A program made the position numbers and the translations under genes. The notes beneath the pieces were generated by a model. The model was given only the letters and a program-made list of their open reading frames with translations. It did no database searches and had not been told where the DNA came from. Shown here one piece after another: positions 1 to 11,100 of a stretch of 40,672 nucleotides of DNA (its first letter is position 1; every line of letters starts with the position of its first letter). This DNA is from Actinomycetes bacterium (GTDB lineage Bacteria > Actinomycetota > Actinomycetes > Actinomycetales > Cellulomonadaceae): assembly GCA_023432565.1 (NCBI GenBank), contig JAEYUL010000008.1, positions 1-40,672 of the forward strand. The letters run 5' to 3'.

Positions 1-558
1 CCACGACACGGTCGAGGCAGCGCGCACGACGTCCGGGCGCGGCGGCGGTGGCGCCGCGGGCGCGGCCGCCGCGGACCGGCGGACGTCGAGCACGACGGCA
101 CGCGCCGCGCGGTCGTGCCAGCCCTGCTTGCGACCCGACGGGTCGAACAGCGGCGAGAGCAGCACCACGACGCCTCCGACGACCAGCACGAGCGAGCCCG
201 CCGCCACGACCAGACCGCGCAGCAGCACCCGGCCCAGCCCGATGGGCCGCCGGGAACGCTCGTCGAGCGTCCGGATGCCGACGAGGAGACGCCCCACCGT
301 CCAGCCGAGCCGACCGTGCAGGACCCACTGCACGACGACCACGACGAGCGAGAGCGCGCCGAGCACCGCCGCGAGCCACCCGGGGCCGACCGTGCTCGCC
401 TCGTCCGCTCCGGCCGTCAGCGCCGACGCGGCCTGTGCGAGGCCCAGCCAGCCGCCCACGAGCAGCACCAGGACCACGTCGAGGCACACCGCGGCCGCGC
501 GGCGCCCCATCCCTGCCACGGCGGCCGAGGCCGCGCCCGGTACCGACTGTCGGTTCAC
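1..558 (-). CDS. RDD family membrane protein (C-terminus cut by window edge)
   Basis: The reading frame starts at GTG 558 and runs off the left edge, so the C-terminus is missing. It encodes three hydrophobic segments (about residues 22-45, 58-80 and 107-135). The family's signature polar residues are Arg19/Arg20 and Asp27 in the first helix. A GWHDRAA motif follows the third helix, as is typical of RDD proteins. RDD proteins are small integral membrane proteins of mostly unknown role, some proposed as ion or small-molecule transporters. The GTG overlaps the TGA of the upstream transglutaminase-like gene by 4 bp, so it is the last visible gene of the kinase/FN3 operon and is probably translationally coupled. 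Its specific job here is unknown. Confidence 0.85.
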   Translation of the reverse strand, partial: MNRQSVPGAASAAVAGMGRRAAAVCLDVVLVLLVGGWLGLAQAASALTAGADEASTVGPGWLAAVLGALSLVVVVVQWVLHGRLGWTVGRLLVGIRTLDERSRRPIGLGRVLLRGLVVAAGSLVLVVGGVVVLLSPLFDPSGRKQGWHDRAARAVVLDVRRSAAAAPAAPPPPRPDVVRAASTVSW

Positions 559-2972
559 CGTGACTCCTTGCGCGAGACCTGCTGCGCCCGCCGCCTCGTG
601 CGGGCGGGCTGCGACGTGCGTGTCGCCGGGACGACGTCCTTGCGAGAACGGCGACGCGCGCGCACCGAGGCGAGCGACAACCGCCCGCGCAGGCGCTGGC
701 GCCACCCCACGGACGCACGCATCGTCGCGAGCGTCGAGTCGACCTGCGACCAGTACCGGTCGACCTGCGTCGCCTCGGGCTGCCCCGGCCCGAACACCGC
801 CCGGTCGGCCTGCCGCGCGAGCGTGCTCACCTGCTCGGCCACACGACCCGACGGCTCTCGACGCCGCGTCCCGGGCGCGGCGAACGCGAGCGCGAGCGCA
901 CGCGCCGACTCCGACCGGGTCGCCGTCGCGGGGACCGGCCGCCGTAGGTCGATCGCCTCGTCGAGCACCTCGTCCCAGCCGCCCGCGACGCGCGTGACGG
1001 TGTCGCCACGCCGGCGTCGGCGTCGACGGCGGCCCGCCTTGACCACGCCCACGACGACGAACGGCGACGCGAGCAGGAGCGCGGGGATGCCGATCACGAC
1101 GGTCAGCAGCGCCACCCGCCGCCACAGGGCCGCGGAGTCGTCGTCCGCCGCGGGCGGCTCCGGTGCCGGCTGCTCGGTGTCGTCGTCGGGCGGCGTGACC
1201 GCACCCGGCGGGGGCGGCGGCGGCTGCACGACCTGCGGCTTGGGGTCGGTCTGCTCAGGCGCGTCGTTCTTGTCGGGCGTCTTCTCCTTGGGCGGCGTCG
1301 CGTCGAACGGCACCCAGCCGTACCCGGAGAAGGCCACCTCCACCCACGCGCTGACGTCGGCGCCCGTGACCGCGACGGGTCCCTCGCCGGCGACGTCCTC
1401 GGCAGACGGGACGAACCCGAGCACGACCCGGGCCGGCAGGCCGAGCGACCGCACCATGAGCGCCATCGCGGACGCGTACTGCTCGCCGTCGCCGACCATG
1501 AGGTCGTCAGCGAGCAGGCGCCCGATCCGGTCCGCGCCGTGCCCGGACATCGACGGCGTCTGGCCGTCGAGCCCGTTGCTGTAGAAGCCTTCCTCGATGA
1601 GCCACGACGCGAGCGCGTCGGGGACCTCGACGGCCTGGCCGGCGTCGCGCGCGACGTCCGCCGCCGTCACCCCGACGACCTCGGGGACCCCGACCAGCGG
1701 CGGCTGCACGACGTCAGCGGCTGCCGCCGTGCCGATCTCGTCGACCGTCGGGACAGGCGGAACCACCGTGTCGATCTCGTAGGTCAGTCCCTCGACGACG
1801 CCGCCCGTCAGCACAGCCGCACCGGTCGCGTCGTTGTAGCGCAGCTGCGAGGCGGTGCGCCCCAGGTGGAACCCGGTCGCCTGACCGACGGTCGGCAGCC
1901 ACACGCCGGACAGCGCGTCGATCCGGACCCGCACGGTGCGCCGCTCGCCGCGCACGCTGGTCGCGAGCTGGTCACCCACGCGCCGGAACTCCCCCGAGCT
2001 CTGTGCCGAGCCGTCACCGGCCACGTTCCACACGACGCCGTCGTAACGGTCCATCGTCGCCAGCCGCACGCGCCCGCCCTGCCCCAGGCCCTCCACCGTG
2101 AACAGCGTGGTCTCGTCGAGCGTCTTGACGTACTCGCGGAACGCCGACAGCGGGCTCGCGTAGTCGCGCGGGTCGAACGGCGGGACGATCTCGTCACGCA
2201 GCACGTACCTCGGCTGGTCGGCCGTGACCAGCGGAGCCCCCGCGAGCGCCGACGCGACGGCGACGACCACGAGCGTGGCGAGCGAGACGACGCGGCGCGG
2301 GCGCATCCCGCCCGCGCGCCACGCCGCCCAGGGAAGCAGCACCACCGCGAGGACGACGCCGGTGAGCATCGGCGGCACGAGCGGGAACCGCACCCCGAGC
2401 AGGATCACCACCACGAGGACGGCGACCGGCACGAGAGCCGCCGCCGCGCTCCACCGACCCGGTGCACGGACCGCCACCGCCACCGCGGTCAACGAGCCCA
2501 CGAACGCCAGCAGCAGCGGGGCGACGAGCATGGTCCCGCCCGAGCCCAGCGGCGGCTGCAGGGTGACGACCTGGGACCAGGCCGTCACGGCGCCACGGGC
2601 CAGGCCGAGCAGCGTGTCGGGAGTCGGGACGACGCCCGACACGGTCGTCGAGGGAGCGGCGAGCGGACCGCCGATCAGCCCGTACGTCACGAGCGCGGCC
2701 GCGACGACCGTCAGCGCGCCCCACCGCCACCAGGCGCCGACGAGCGCGAGTGCCGAGCCGAGCACCAGACCGCCGGCGATGGCGGGAAGGGCCGTGCTCC
2801 CGCCGAACACCTCCAGCAGGGGCGCCAGCACGAGCGCGAGCACGCCGACGAGCACCACCGTGTCGAGCAGGTCGAGCGCGGCCGGGCGCCGACGCACCCG
2901 CCTCGCCGCGCGGGTCCGGGCGGGGGCCCGCGTCGCGCGCTCGCGCGCGGGGGCGTCCAGCGTCGTCGTCAT
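555..2972 (-). CDS. TgpA-type membrane transglutaminase-like protein, predicted catalytically dead
   Basis: This 805-residue protein has about six to seven N-terminal membrane helices (residues 38-275, DUF3488/TgpA-like). An outward-facing transglutaminase-like domain (about 330-570) follows, then a Pro-rich linker, another membrane helix near 655-680 followed by an Arg-rich stop, and a cytosolic tail. The start is ATG 2972, which overlaps the stop of the DUF58 gene as ATGA. The core aligns with the family at GDGEQYASAM and SAWVEV...FDATP. The usual catalytic Cys is Gly496 (codon 1485-1487) and the usual His is Ser541 (codon 1350-1352); only Asp557 is kept. Membrane transglutaminase homologues commonly sit beside MoxR and DUF58 genes, as here. 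I infer a binding or structural role rather than catalysis. Confidence 0.9.
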   Translation of the reverse strand: MTTTLDAPARERATRAPARTRAARRVRRRPAALDLLDTVVLVGVLALVLAPLLEVFGGSTALPAIAGGLVLGSALALVGAWWRWGALTVVAAALVTYGLIGGPLAAPSTTVSGVVPTPDTLLGLARGAVTAWSQVVTLQPPLGSGGTMLVAPLLLAFVGSLTAVAVAVRAPGRWSAAAALVPVAVLVVVILLGVRFPLVPPMLTGVVLAVVLLPWAAWRAGGMRPRRVVSLATLVVVAVASALAGAPLVTADQPRYVLRDEIVPPFDPRDYASPLSAFREYVKTLDETTLFTVEGLGQGGRVRLATMDRYDGVVWNVAGDGSAQSSGEFRRVGDQLATSVRGERRTVRVRIDALSGVWLPTVGQATGFHLGRTASQLRYNDATGAAVLTGGVVEGLTYEIDTVVPPVPTVDEIGTAAAADVVQPPLVGVPEVVGVTAADVARDAGQAVEVPDALASWLIEEGFYSNGLDGQTPSMSGHGADRIGRLLADDLMVGDGEQYASAMALMVRSLGLPARVVLGFVPSAEDVAGEGPVAVTGADVSAWVEVAFSGYGWVPFDATPPKEKTPDKNDAPEQTDPKPQVVQPPPPPPGAVTPPDDDTEQPAPEPPAADDDSAALWRRVALLTVVIGIPALLLASPFVVVGVVKAGRRRRRRRRGDTVTRVAGGWDEVLDEAIDLRRPVPATATRSESARALALAFAAPGTRRREPSGRVAEQVSTLARQADRAVFGPGQPEATQVDRYWSQVDSTLATMRASVGWRQRLRGRLSLASVRARRRSRKDVVPATRTSQPARTRRRAQQVSRKESR

Positions 2973-4111
2973 GAGACGGCCCGCCGGAGAAGACGCGGAA
3001 GGTCCTCGAGCGCGCCCAGCGTCGCGAGCGTGAGCATGCCCTGCGTCCGCACCGAGACGTCGGCGCCGAGCTCGCACCGCACGACGAGCGTGCGCGTGCC
3101 GGCCGGCAGGTGACGGCTGCCCAGCCGCAGGTCGCCGTCCCCGGGCACCGAGCCGGTCACGAGCACCGCGACCGAGCACTGCGGCACCTCGCGCACGATG
3201 CGCCGGCCGAGCAGGGTCACGTCGGCCCCCGCGGGGTCCAGCTCGAGACCGGAGCAGTCGTCGAGCAGCATGGGGGGCGTGCGGACGCGCAACGCCCCGG
3301 GTCCGGCGAGCACCGCGAGGTCGCGCTCGTCGCGCAGGGTCTGCACCCCGATCGACGCGATCACGCAGACCGCGAGCTCGAACTCGTCGTCCTCGGCGTA
3401 GTCACGCGGGTCGCCGGCCAGCGCCAGCACGGTCTGGGTGCGGCGGGTGTCCTCGAACTGCTTGACCATGAGCTTGCCGCGGCGCGCGGTGGTCCTCCAG
3501 TGGATGTACCGGCGGTCGTCGCCCGCGACGTAGTCCCGCAGCGCGTGGAACGACATGTCGGAGTCCGACAGGTCCCGCGTCGACTGGCCCTCGAGATCCC
3601 GCAGCAGCCCCGCGCTCGCGCCGCCGAGCGCCACGAGGGCGGGATGGACGTAGAGGTCCACAGGTCGCGTCCACAGCACGCTGCGCCGCGCGAGCCCGAG
3701 CGGGTCGCCGCGCACCGAGCGGACCGGACCGACGACGACGACCGCACGGCGCGCGGTGGGGATCGCGAACAGCTCGTCGTGCGTGGCGTCCGGCGCGAGG
3801 GAGGGCACCGCCAGCTCGGCGAGGCCGGCGCCGACCGGCAGCTCCAGTCGCGACGGCAGCGAGCGGCGGCGGGCGGCGTTGCGGATCTCGATGCGGCCGA
3901 CCGCACGCTCGCCGATCTTGACCCGGTTGTCGGCCATGTCGAGCGTGACCGCGTAGCGCGCTCGGCCGATCGTCATGAGCAGGCACACCGCGAGGACGCC
4001 GACCAGCCCCGCGCCGAGGGCGGCGAGCTCGGTCCAGCCGAGCACCCGTCCCAGCACGAGGCCGAGGAGCGCGACGACCGCACTCCCCCATCCGACGCCC
4101 GAGATCCGCAC
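2969..4111 (-). CDS. DUF58 domain-containing membrane protein
   Basis: The 380-residue protein starts at GTG 4111, 1 bp after the stop of the MoxR gene. Two hydrophobic stretches near the N-terminus (about 8-50) suggest a membrane anchor. The central part carries the DUF58 hallmark D-x-R-x-IHW followed by T-A-R-R-G-x-L-x-V (about residues 195-215), preceding a vWA-like region. DUF58 proteins are the standard partners of MoxR AAA+ ATPases and are thought to act in folding, assembly or metal insertion of exported or surface proteins. The stop overlaps the next start as ATGA. Here the client is plausibly the giant Ig/FN3 protein encoded just upstream; that link is inferred from gene order. Confidence 0.92.
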   Translation of the reverse strand: MRISGVGWGSAVVALLGLVLGRVLGWTELAALGAGLVGVLAVCLLMTIGRARYAVTLDMADNRVKIGERAVGRIEIRNAARRRSLPSRLELPVGAGLAELAVPSLAPDATHDELFAIPTARRAVVVVGPVRSVRGDPLGLARRSVLWTRPVDLYVHPALVALGGASAGLLRDLEGQSTRDLSDSDMSFHALRDYVAGDDRRYIHWRTTARRGKLMVKQFEDTRRTQTVLALAGDPRDYAEDDEFELAVCVIASIGVQTLRDERDLAVLAGPGALRVRTPPMLLDDCSGLELDPAGADVTLLGRRIVREVPQCSVAVLVTGSVPGDGDLRLGSRHLPAGTRTLVVRCELGADVSVRTQGMLTLATLGALEDLPRLLRRAVS

Positions 4112-4112
4112 G

Positions 4113-5069
4113 TCAGGCCGCCCGCAGCACCGGGGGCGCGACCTGGTCGAGCAGACGCGCGAGCACCTCGGTCGCGGTCACGCCCGCGAACTCGGCCTCC
4201 GCGTCGAGCACGAGGCGGTGCGCGAGCACCGGCTGGGCCAGGCCCTTGACGTCGTCGGGCAGCACGTACTCACGGCCCTGCGACGCGGCCCAGACCTTCG
4301 CGCAGCGCACGAGCGCGAGACCGCCGCGCACGCTCGCCCCGAGCGCGGTCTGGCTGTCGTCACGGGTCGCCTCGGTGATGCGCGCGACGTAGTCGAGCAC
4401 CACCGGGTCGATGTGCACGGTCTGCGCGAGGTCCGCCATGGTCCCGACGGCCTCGGTCGTGATGCGCGCGCTCAGCCCGAGCGTGCGGTCCTTGGCCCCC
4501 GCGAGGATCTCGACCGAGGACGCACGGTCGGGGTAGCCCAGGCTCGTCTTGATGATGAACCGGTCCAGCTGGGCCTCGGGCAGCCGGTAGGTCCCCGCCT
4601 GCTCGATCGGGTTCTGCGTCGCGATCACCATGAACGGGCGGCCCACGGGGTGCGTGACGCCGTCGACCGTGACGTTGCCCTCCTCCATGACCTCGAGCAG
4701 CGCGGCCTGGGTCTTCGGCGAGGCGCGGTTGATCTCGTCGGCGAGCACGACCGAGGCGAACACCGGACCGGGGTGGAACTCGAAGCGCCCCGTGCCCTGG
4801 TCGTAGATCGTCACGCCGGTCACGTCCGACGGCAGCAGGTCGGGCGTGAACTGGATGCGGTGGTGGGTGCCCTGGACCGTGGCTGCCAGGGCCTTGGCGA
4901 GGGACGTCTTGCCGGTGCCCGGTGCGTCCTCGAGCAGCAGATGGCCCTCCGCGACCATCGCCGTGAGCGCGAGGCGCACGGTGTGCTCCTTGCCCAGCAG
5001 CGCTCGTCCGACGTTCTCGGTCAGGGCGGAGAACGTCTCGGCGAACCAGGCGCTCTGCTCGGGGGTCAT
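4113..5069 (-). CDS. MoxR family AAA+ ATPase
   Basis: This 318-residue protein of normal MoxR length has a Walker A motif (DAPGTGKTSLAK, about residue 44-56). A Walker B/MoxR signature (LADEINRASPKTQAALLE) follows at about 107-125, then sensor residues in ATQNPIE and a C-terminal lid domain. It hydrolyses ATP as a ring-shaped chaperone-like machine. The gene lies between the FN3 gene (87 bp upstream) and DUF58 (1 bp downstream). MoxR-DUF58-transglutaminase is a recurrent trio, and its position after a kinase and FN3 gene matches the bifidobacterial PFNA arrangement. Start ATG 5069 is preceded by GAGAGAGGCTCC, a moderate ribosome binding site. Confidence 0.95.
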   Translation of the reverse strand: MTPEQSAWFAETFSALTENVGRALLGKEHTVRLALTAMVAEGHLLLEDAPGTGKTSLAKALAATVQGTHHRIQFTPDLLPSDVTGVTIYDQGTGRFEFHPGPVFASVVLADEINRASPKTQAALLEVMEEGNVTVDGVTHPVGRPFMVIATQNPIEQAGTYRLPEAQLDRFIIKTSLGYPDRASSVEILAGAKDRTLGLSARITTEAVGTMADLAQTVHIDPVVLDYVARITEATRDDSQTALGASVRGGLALVRCAKVWAASQGREYVLPDDVKGLAQPVLAHRLVLDAEAEFAGVTATEVLARLLDQVAPPVLRAA

Positions 5070-5156
5070 GGAGCCTCTCTCAGGTCTGTCGGTCGTGCAG
5101 GTCGGTCGGGGTGGTCGTCCTGGTGCCCGGGGTGCGTGCGGCTCACGTCGTCGGCC

Positions 5157-8100
5157 TCATTCGTCGGGCTCGGGGTCGGGCTCCGGCGCAAGCGGGGGGA
5201 TTTTGATCTGCTTCGTCACATCGGACGAGGTGCCGCGGTCGTTGCGTGCCACGATCCGGAACTCGACGGTCTGCTCGCGGTCCGTGCGGGAGATCCCGTT
5301 CAGCGTCGCCGTGAGCTGAGAGACGCGCTCGCCCCGCTGCGACCTCACCTCTCGGTCGTCGATGTACCAGTAGAAGTCGTAACGGACCTCGAGCCCGCCG
5401 TCCTTGGCCGGAGGCTTCCACGTCGCCGTCACGCGGGTGTACGACTCGTCGGCCTTCACGTCGACGTCGACCGGCGCCGACGGCGCGGCGCCCCAGCTGA
5501 AGTCCACGGTCTGCGAGGTCGGATCCCCGCGGCCGATGTCCGTGACCGCCCGGACCGTCAGGGTGAGCTGCGAGCCGTTGTACCGGATCGGCCAGCTCTC
5601 GACGTCGATCGTCGCCGGAGGCGAGGTCGTGGTGCCCTCCGCCGGCGTGACGCCGTCCATCCGCAGGCTGTACTCGTAGCGCAGGTTGCTGCCGCCGCCG
5701 TCGGCGGGTGCTTCCCAGTCGATCGTGATCCGCGTCGGCCGGCCGCCCGCGCCCTCACCCGTCTTGTCCAGCTTCAGGCTCGTGGGCTGGCCCGGCGGGG
5801 TCGTCGGGGTCGCGGATCGGGCGTTGGAGAAGTCGCTCGACCCGCCCTCGTTGCGCGCCTTGACGCGGTAGGAGTGCGGCGAGCCGCCGACCAGGCCGGT
5901 GTGCTCGAACGACGTGCCCTCGGTGGAGCCCACGACGGACTCGCCGTCGTAGACGTCGTAGGTCACGCGCGAGCCGCGGTCGTCGACGCGGTCCCAGGAC
6001 AGCCGCACGCTGCCCGCACCGGCCGGGACGACGGGCTCGGCGAGCGTCGGCGTGCGGGGGGCACCGAACGCGCGCGCGGTCACGGGGTCGCTCGTCGGGC
6101 CCCAGCCCGCCTTGTTCTTGGCCTGGACGGCGAACGTGTACTCGGTGCCGTTCTCGGCCTTGAACGCGACCGACCTCGCCTCGGTCTCGATGGTCCGGTC
6201 CGCGCCGCCACCCCGCACGACGAGGCGGTAGAGCTGGACCGCGTCCCCGTTGGTGGTCTCGGGCGCGCTCCAGGCGACGTCGATCTGCCCGCCGATCGCG
6301 GTGTCGGTCCGGACGGCCTGCAACCCGGTGGGCGCCGACGGCGGCGCCGCGGGCCACTCGGTGCCCGTCCACGGCGTCCACGGGCTCGGCCGGTCGCGCA
6401 GCGCGTTGTACGCACGCACGCGGATCGAGTACGCGGTGCCGTTCGCCAGCTTGGTGAACGTGACCTTGGGCGAGGTCGGGTTGAGCACGGCGCTGCCCGT
6501 CGGAGGTGCGGGCGTGATCTGGACCTCGTAGCTGACGATCTTCGAGCCCTTGGTGACCGCGTCGGGCCAGCTCCACGAGAGCGTGCCGTCACCGAACCCG
6601 TCGAAGTCGACGCGCGCGGGCGCCTCGGGCACGGCGTCGGGACGCGCCTGAGCCGAGGCCGCACTCTCCTGCGACCATCCCACGGCGTTCTGCGCCGCGA
6701 CGGTGAACGTGTACGTCACGTCGTTGGTCAGCCCGTCGAACGTGCACGTCGTGGAGGCGCACGTCTTCGTCAGGCCCCCGGGGCTCGCCGTGAGGCGGTA
6801 GGCCGTGATCGGTGCGCCGCGGCTGTTCGGTGCGGTCCAGGAGAGCACGACGGTGCGGTCGCGCTCGTCGCCGACGCGCGGCGCCGCGGGCGTCTCGGGC
6901 ACACCGCGGACGTTGAGCGAGATCCGACCCTCGACCTCGCGCTCGACCTCGTCGATCGCGTCGCGCACCCGGTACCGGACCACGAGCTCGCCGATGAAGT
7001 CGGGTGCGGGTGTGACTGTGACCCGCGCGGCGGACACCGTCGCCGTCCCTCGGCCGGACTGCACCGACGCACCGACGACCCGCAGCTCCTTGCCCGGGTA
7101 GGGGTTGAACGAACCGTCGAGCACGTCGATCGTGCGCGGCTCCCCCTCGACCGCGTCGTCGATGGTCCAGTCCTGCACGTGGGCCTTCGGACGCGTGCTC
7201 GCGATGACACGCAGCTCGAGCTGGGCGTCGAGCTGGCCCTTGCGTCCGAAGCCGATCCGCACCTGGAGCACGCCGCGCGTGCCCTTGTCGGCCGACACGT
7301 CCGCCCCCACCGAGAGCGTCGAGCCCTTGATCGTGGCCGTGAAGCCGTCGGGCACGCTCGAGGCGACCGTGTACGTGTACTGGTCCTCGGTCGGGGTCGT
7401 CCCCTCGGGCGTCGTCGTGAACGAGCGCAGGTCCACCTGGATCGCCGGCTCGCCGGGACCGACCTCGATCGTGGCCGGCAGGAACGCGGGCGGGTGGTCG
7501 TCGACCGCGAAGACCTCGATGGGGAACGTGAGGTAGGCGGTGCGCGCCGACGTGTCGTCCGCGCTCGTCGCATCGGTCACCGGCAGGGTCACCGAGGCCG
7601 GCCCGGCGTAGTCCGCATCGGGCGTGAACGTCAGCTCCTTGCCGTCGCGTGCGACCTTCACGTCCCCGCGGGTCGCGGTGACCTGCAGGGCATCGGCCAC
7701 CGACGGCTGCCTGCCCTGGGCGACCTTGACCTGCTCCTCGAGCACGATCGACAGCTGCTCTCCGGACGCCACGCGCAGCGCGGGCGCCCCGGGCCGCAGG
7801 GACGGGCGAATGAACCCGAGAGCGGGCACGGTGATGAAGGCGTACGCGGTCGCCGTCTCGGGCGCGCGCGTGTTGACCAGCTGGAACGGAAGCGTCTGCG
7901 TCTGGTCCGTGAGCGTGACCAGCACCTTGTGCTCGGGCGTCACGCTCGCGACGTCCGCGACGGAGCCGGGCACGCGCACCTGCAGGTCGCTGAGCGGACC
8001 GCTCGGGTTCTGCGCGGTGGCGAGCACGTCGACGACCACCTCGGTGAGCCCGAACGTCTCCGTGGCGGGCACCACGACGTCCTCGGCGATCGGCGGCAGC

Positions 8101-11100
8101 ACGGGCGCGTCGGGGTCGACCGTGACGGTCAGCGTCGCGAAGTCCTGGCCGCCGCGCGAGTTCGCCGCGCGGTACACGATCGGGATGACCGCGGCGGAAC
8201 GCGGGGCGGTCACCGCGATGCGGCGCCCGACCACCTCGGCCTGCACTCCCTCGTCCTTCTTCAGCACGGGGTCGAGCGTCAGCTCGTCGCCGGAGTTGTC
8301 GACGTCGTTGGCGAGCACGCGCACCTCGATGCGCTCGCCAGGCCTGATCGTCACGGCGTCGTCACGCGCGACGACGAGCGCCGTGTCGCTCGGGCGCGGG
8401 CTGATGCCCACCCGGATCGTGGCGACCGCGCGCTGGCCGACCCAGTCCTCGACGGCGTACTGGAACGTCTCCGTCCCGGACTCCTTCGGGTAGGCCTGGT
8501 ACTCGATCCAGTCCGGGCCGACCTTGGCGACGCGGCCCTTCGACGTGCCGCTCGCCTGACCGAGCAGCGTCACGCCGTCGCCGTCGGGGTCGATGCCGAT
8601 CAGCGGCACCTTGACCCGCACGGTCTCCCCGGCGAACACGCGCGCCTCCAGGTCGCGGGGGCGCGGCGGGGCCTTGGTACCGGGGTCGGACTCGTGCACG
8701 CGGACCGTGACGGTGGCCGCCGTGCGCGCACCCGTCGAGTCCGCGACCTCGAACGTCGCGCGGGCGGTGACGGCGCTCGCGGGCGCCTGGTAGCGCAGGA
8801 CGTCCCCGGACACGAACATCAGGCCGTCCCCGGGCGCCACGGGCTCGACGAGTCCCGGCATGAGGCTCAGGGGGTCGCCGTCCGGGTCGTACGCGCTGTC
8901 GAGCACGGGGATCGTCACCACGCCGCCGGTGCGTACGGTCGCCTCGACGTTCTCGACGACAGGCGGCTGGGTCGAGGACGCGGGCGGCACGGGCTGCACG
9001 ACGATCTGACCCGTCGCGCTCTTGCTGCCGTTCGTGATGGTGTACGGCAGCACCACGACGCGGTCGAGCGTGCGCTCCGAGCGGATCTGGACGAGGTGGT
9101 GCTCGAGGATCGCGACGCTCAGGCCGTCGGCGTCGCGGGTGTCGACCGACTGCAGGACGAGCATCTCGCCCGCGGGGTCGGAGTCGTTCGCGAGCGGGTC
9201 GATCGTGACCTCGCCGCCCGCCGGCAGGAAGGCGCGGTCACGCACGGCGACCGGCGGCGCGGCCTCCTCGGGCCACGCCCGCACGTCGATCCGCGCAAGG
9301 CCCGTGGCCTGCTGCGGCGGGGCGGCCACGACGAACGACACGTAGTACGAGCCGGGCCGGGGGGCGGAGAACGTGAACGTGCCCGCCTGCAGGTCCGTGG
9401 TGATCGTCGCGCCCGGGATCTCCTCGACGGACGCGAGCCGGGCGGGCTCCTCGCCGGTGGACCGCACCGCGGCGAGCGGTTCGAGCGTCACGGGCTTGTC
9501 GACGTACGTGACGGCGTGCACCGGGTCGACCTGCGGGGGCAACGAACCTGCCGAGCGCACGTCGACCTCGATCGAGCCGGGGGTCGGGTCGTCCGACGAG
9601 CCGTCCGACACCAGCACGTCGACCGTGGTCCTGCCGAGCTTGCCGCCGTCGGCGCGGAACGTCACGGTGCCGTCCTGCCGGAACCGCACCGTGCCGACCG
9701 CCGGGTCCGTGGTCGCGCCGATCAGCACCATGTCGTCGCCGTCGGGGTCGTGGAAGTTCGCCAGGACGTCGTACGTCGCCTGACCGTCCTGCTCGACCTC
9801 GAACGCGCCCTGCCGGTCCTGCACCGGAGGCGAGTTCTCGCCGTCGCCGTGCACGACGAGCGTGACCGTGGCCGTCGAGGGTGCGGACGTCCCGCGGCCG
9901 TCGTCGATCGTGTAGGTGAACGACTGCGAGCCGCTCGCGCCCGCCGCGATGTCGACCTGGAGCGCGCGCCCGCCGTGGATCGCCTGGACCGAGCCGAAGG
10001 ACCGCGCGATCGGCTCGAACTCACGCACCGCGAGGATCCCGCAGTCGGACGAGGAGTCGTTGCTCAGGACCGGCAGGATCGTGGTGCGTCCGGGGCGCAC
10101 GCCGAACTCGTCGTCCTTGGCCGTCGGGGGCGCGGACTCCGACGTGCACTGGGTGGCCAGGTCCTGCGTGACGACCTCGGACTCGGAGTCGTCGACGTCG
10201 TCGTCGGGGTCCTGCTCCTCCTGGATGTCCTCCCAGTTCGGGACGCGCAGCTCGGTGTCCTCCTGCGGTTCCCAGACCCGGCCACGTGCCGCGTCGTTGA
10301 GCACCACGGCCGAGCGGTTGACGCGGAACACGAGCTGGTCCTGCGCCGACATGTCCTCCAGCGACTCGACGACAGGCGCCCTGCCGTCGCACAGCTGCTG
10401 GTAGGAGCCCGTGGTCGACGCCCACGCGCCGTGCGCGCAGTCCCCCACCTGCACGGGTGCGGCGGGCTTGCCGGAGCCCTGGGTGGGGTGCGGCACGGGC
10501 GTGCCGCCGTCGAGCGGGACCTCGACGAGCTCGGTGTCGCTCGCCACGAGCACGCGCGACGAGGCCGGTCCCGGCTGCTGCAGCGTGAGGTTGGTGCCGC
10601 GGACCTCGACCGAGCCGTGGCGGGTCACGACCGTGCTCCCGCGCAGGCCCACGGGCTCGTCCCCGACGGTGGTCAGCTGGTCGAGCTCACCCTGACCGAG
10701 CGACCCGTCCTGCTGCACCCGAGCGCTCTGCCCGCTCGCCGTCACGCGTGAGACCGTGCCGTCGGCCGCCACGCCGTACGCGACGCCCGTGGTCGAGACG
10801 ACCGCGCGTCCACCGGAGCCGAGTTCGACGTCCGGCTCACCCTCACCCGGGCGCATCGAGTCGAGCGCGGAGAGCGGGCGCACGAACAGGCCGCCCTCGT
10901 TGTCGACGAGCGACAGGACGCCGGCCGACATCGAGACCGCACCACCGGGCACCAGCGACGGCTGCACGCCCGCGGCGGTGACCTGCGAACTCAACGAGAC
11001 CGACGCCGGGTCGACGACCGAGACCTTGCCCGGCTCGACGAGCACCACGTCGCCCTCGTCCTGGAGGACGTCGAACGTCGTCGACTGCGCGACGAGGCCC

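Noticed and set aside
3975..10751. A very long plus-strand open frame opposite the DUF58, MoxR and FN3 genes
   Set aside because: Its translation is Arg/His/Gly/Val-rich with no domain motifs, and the minus-strand frames carry clear families. Antisense open frames are expected at this GC content.
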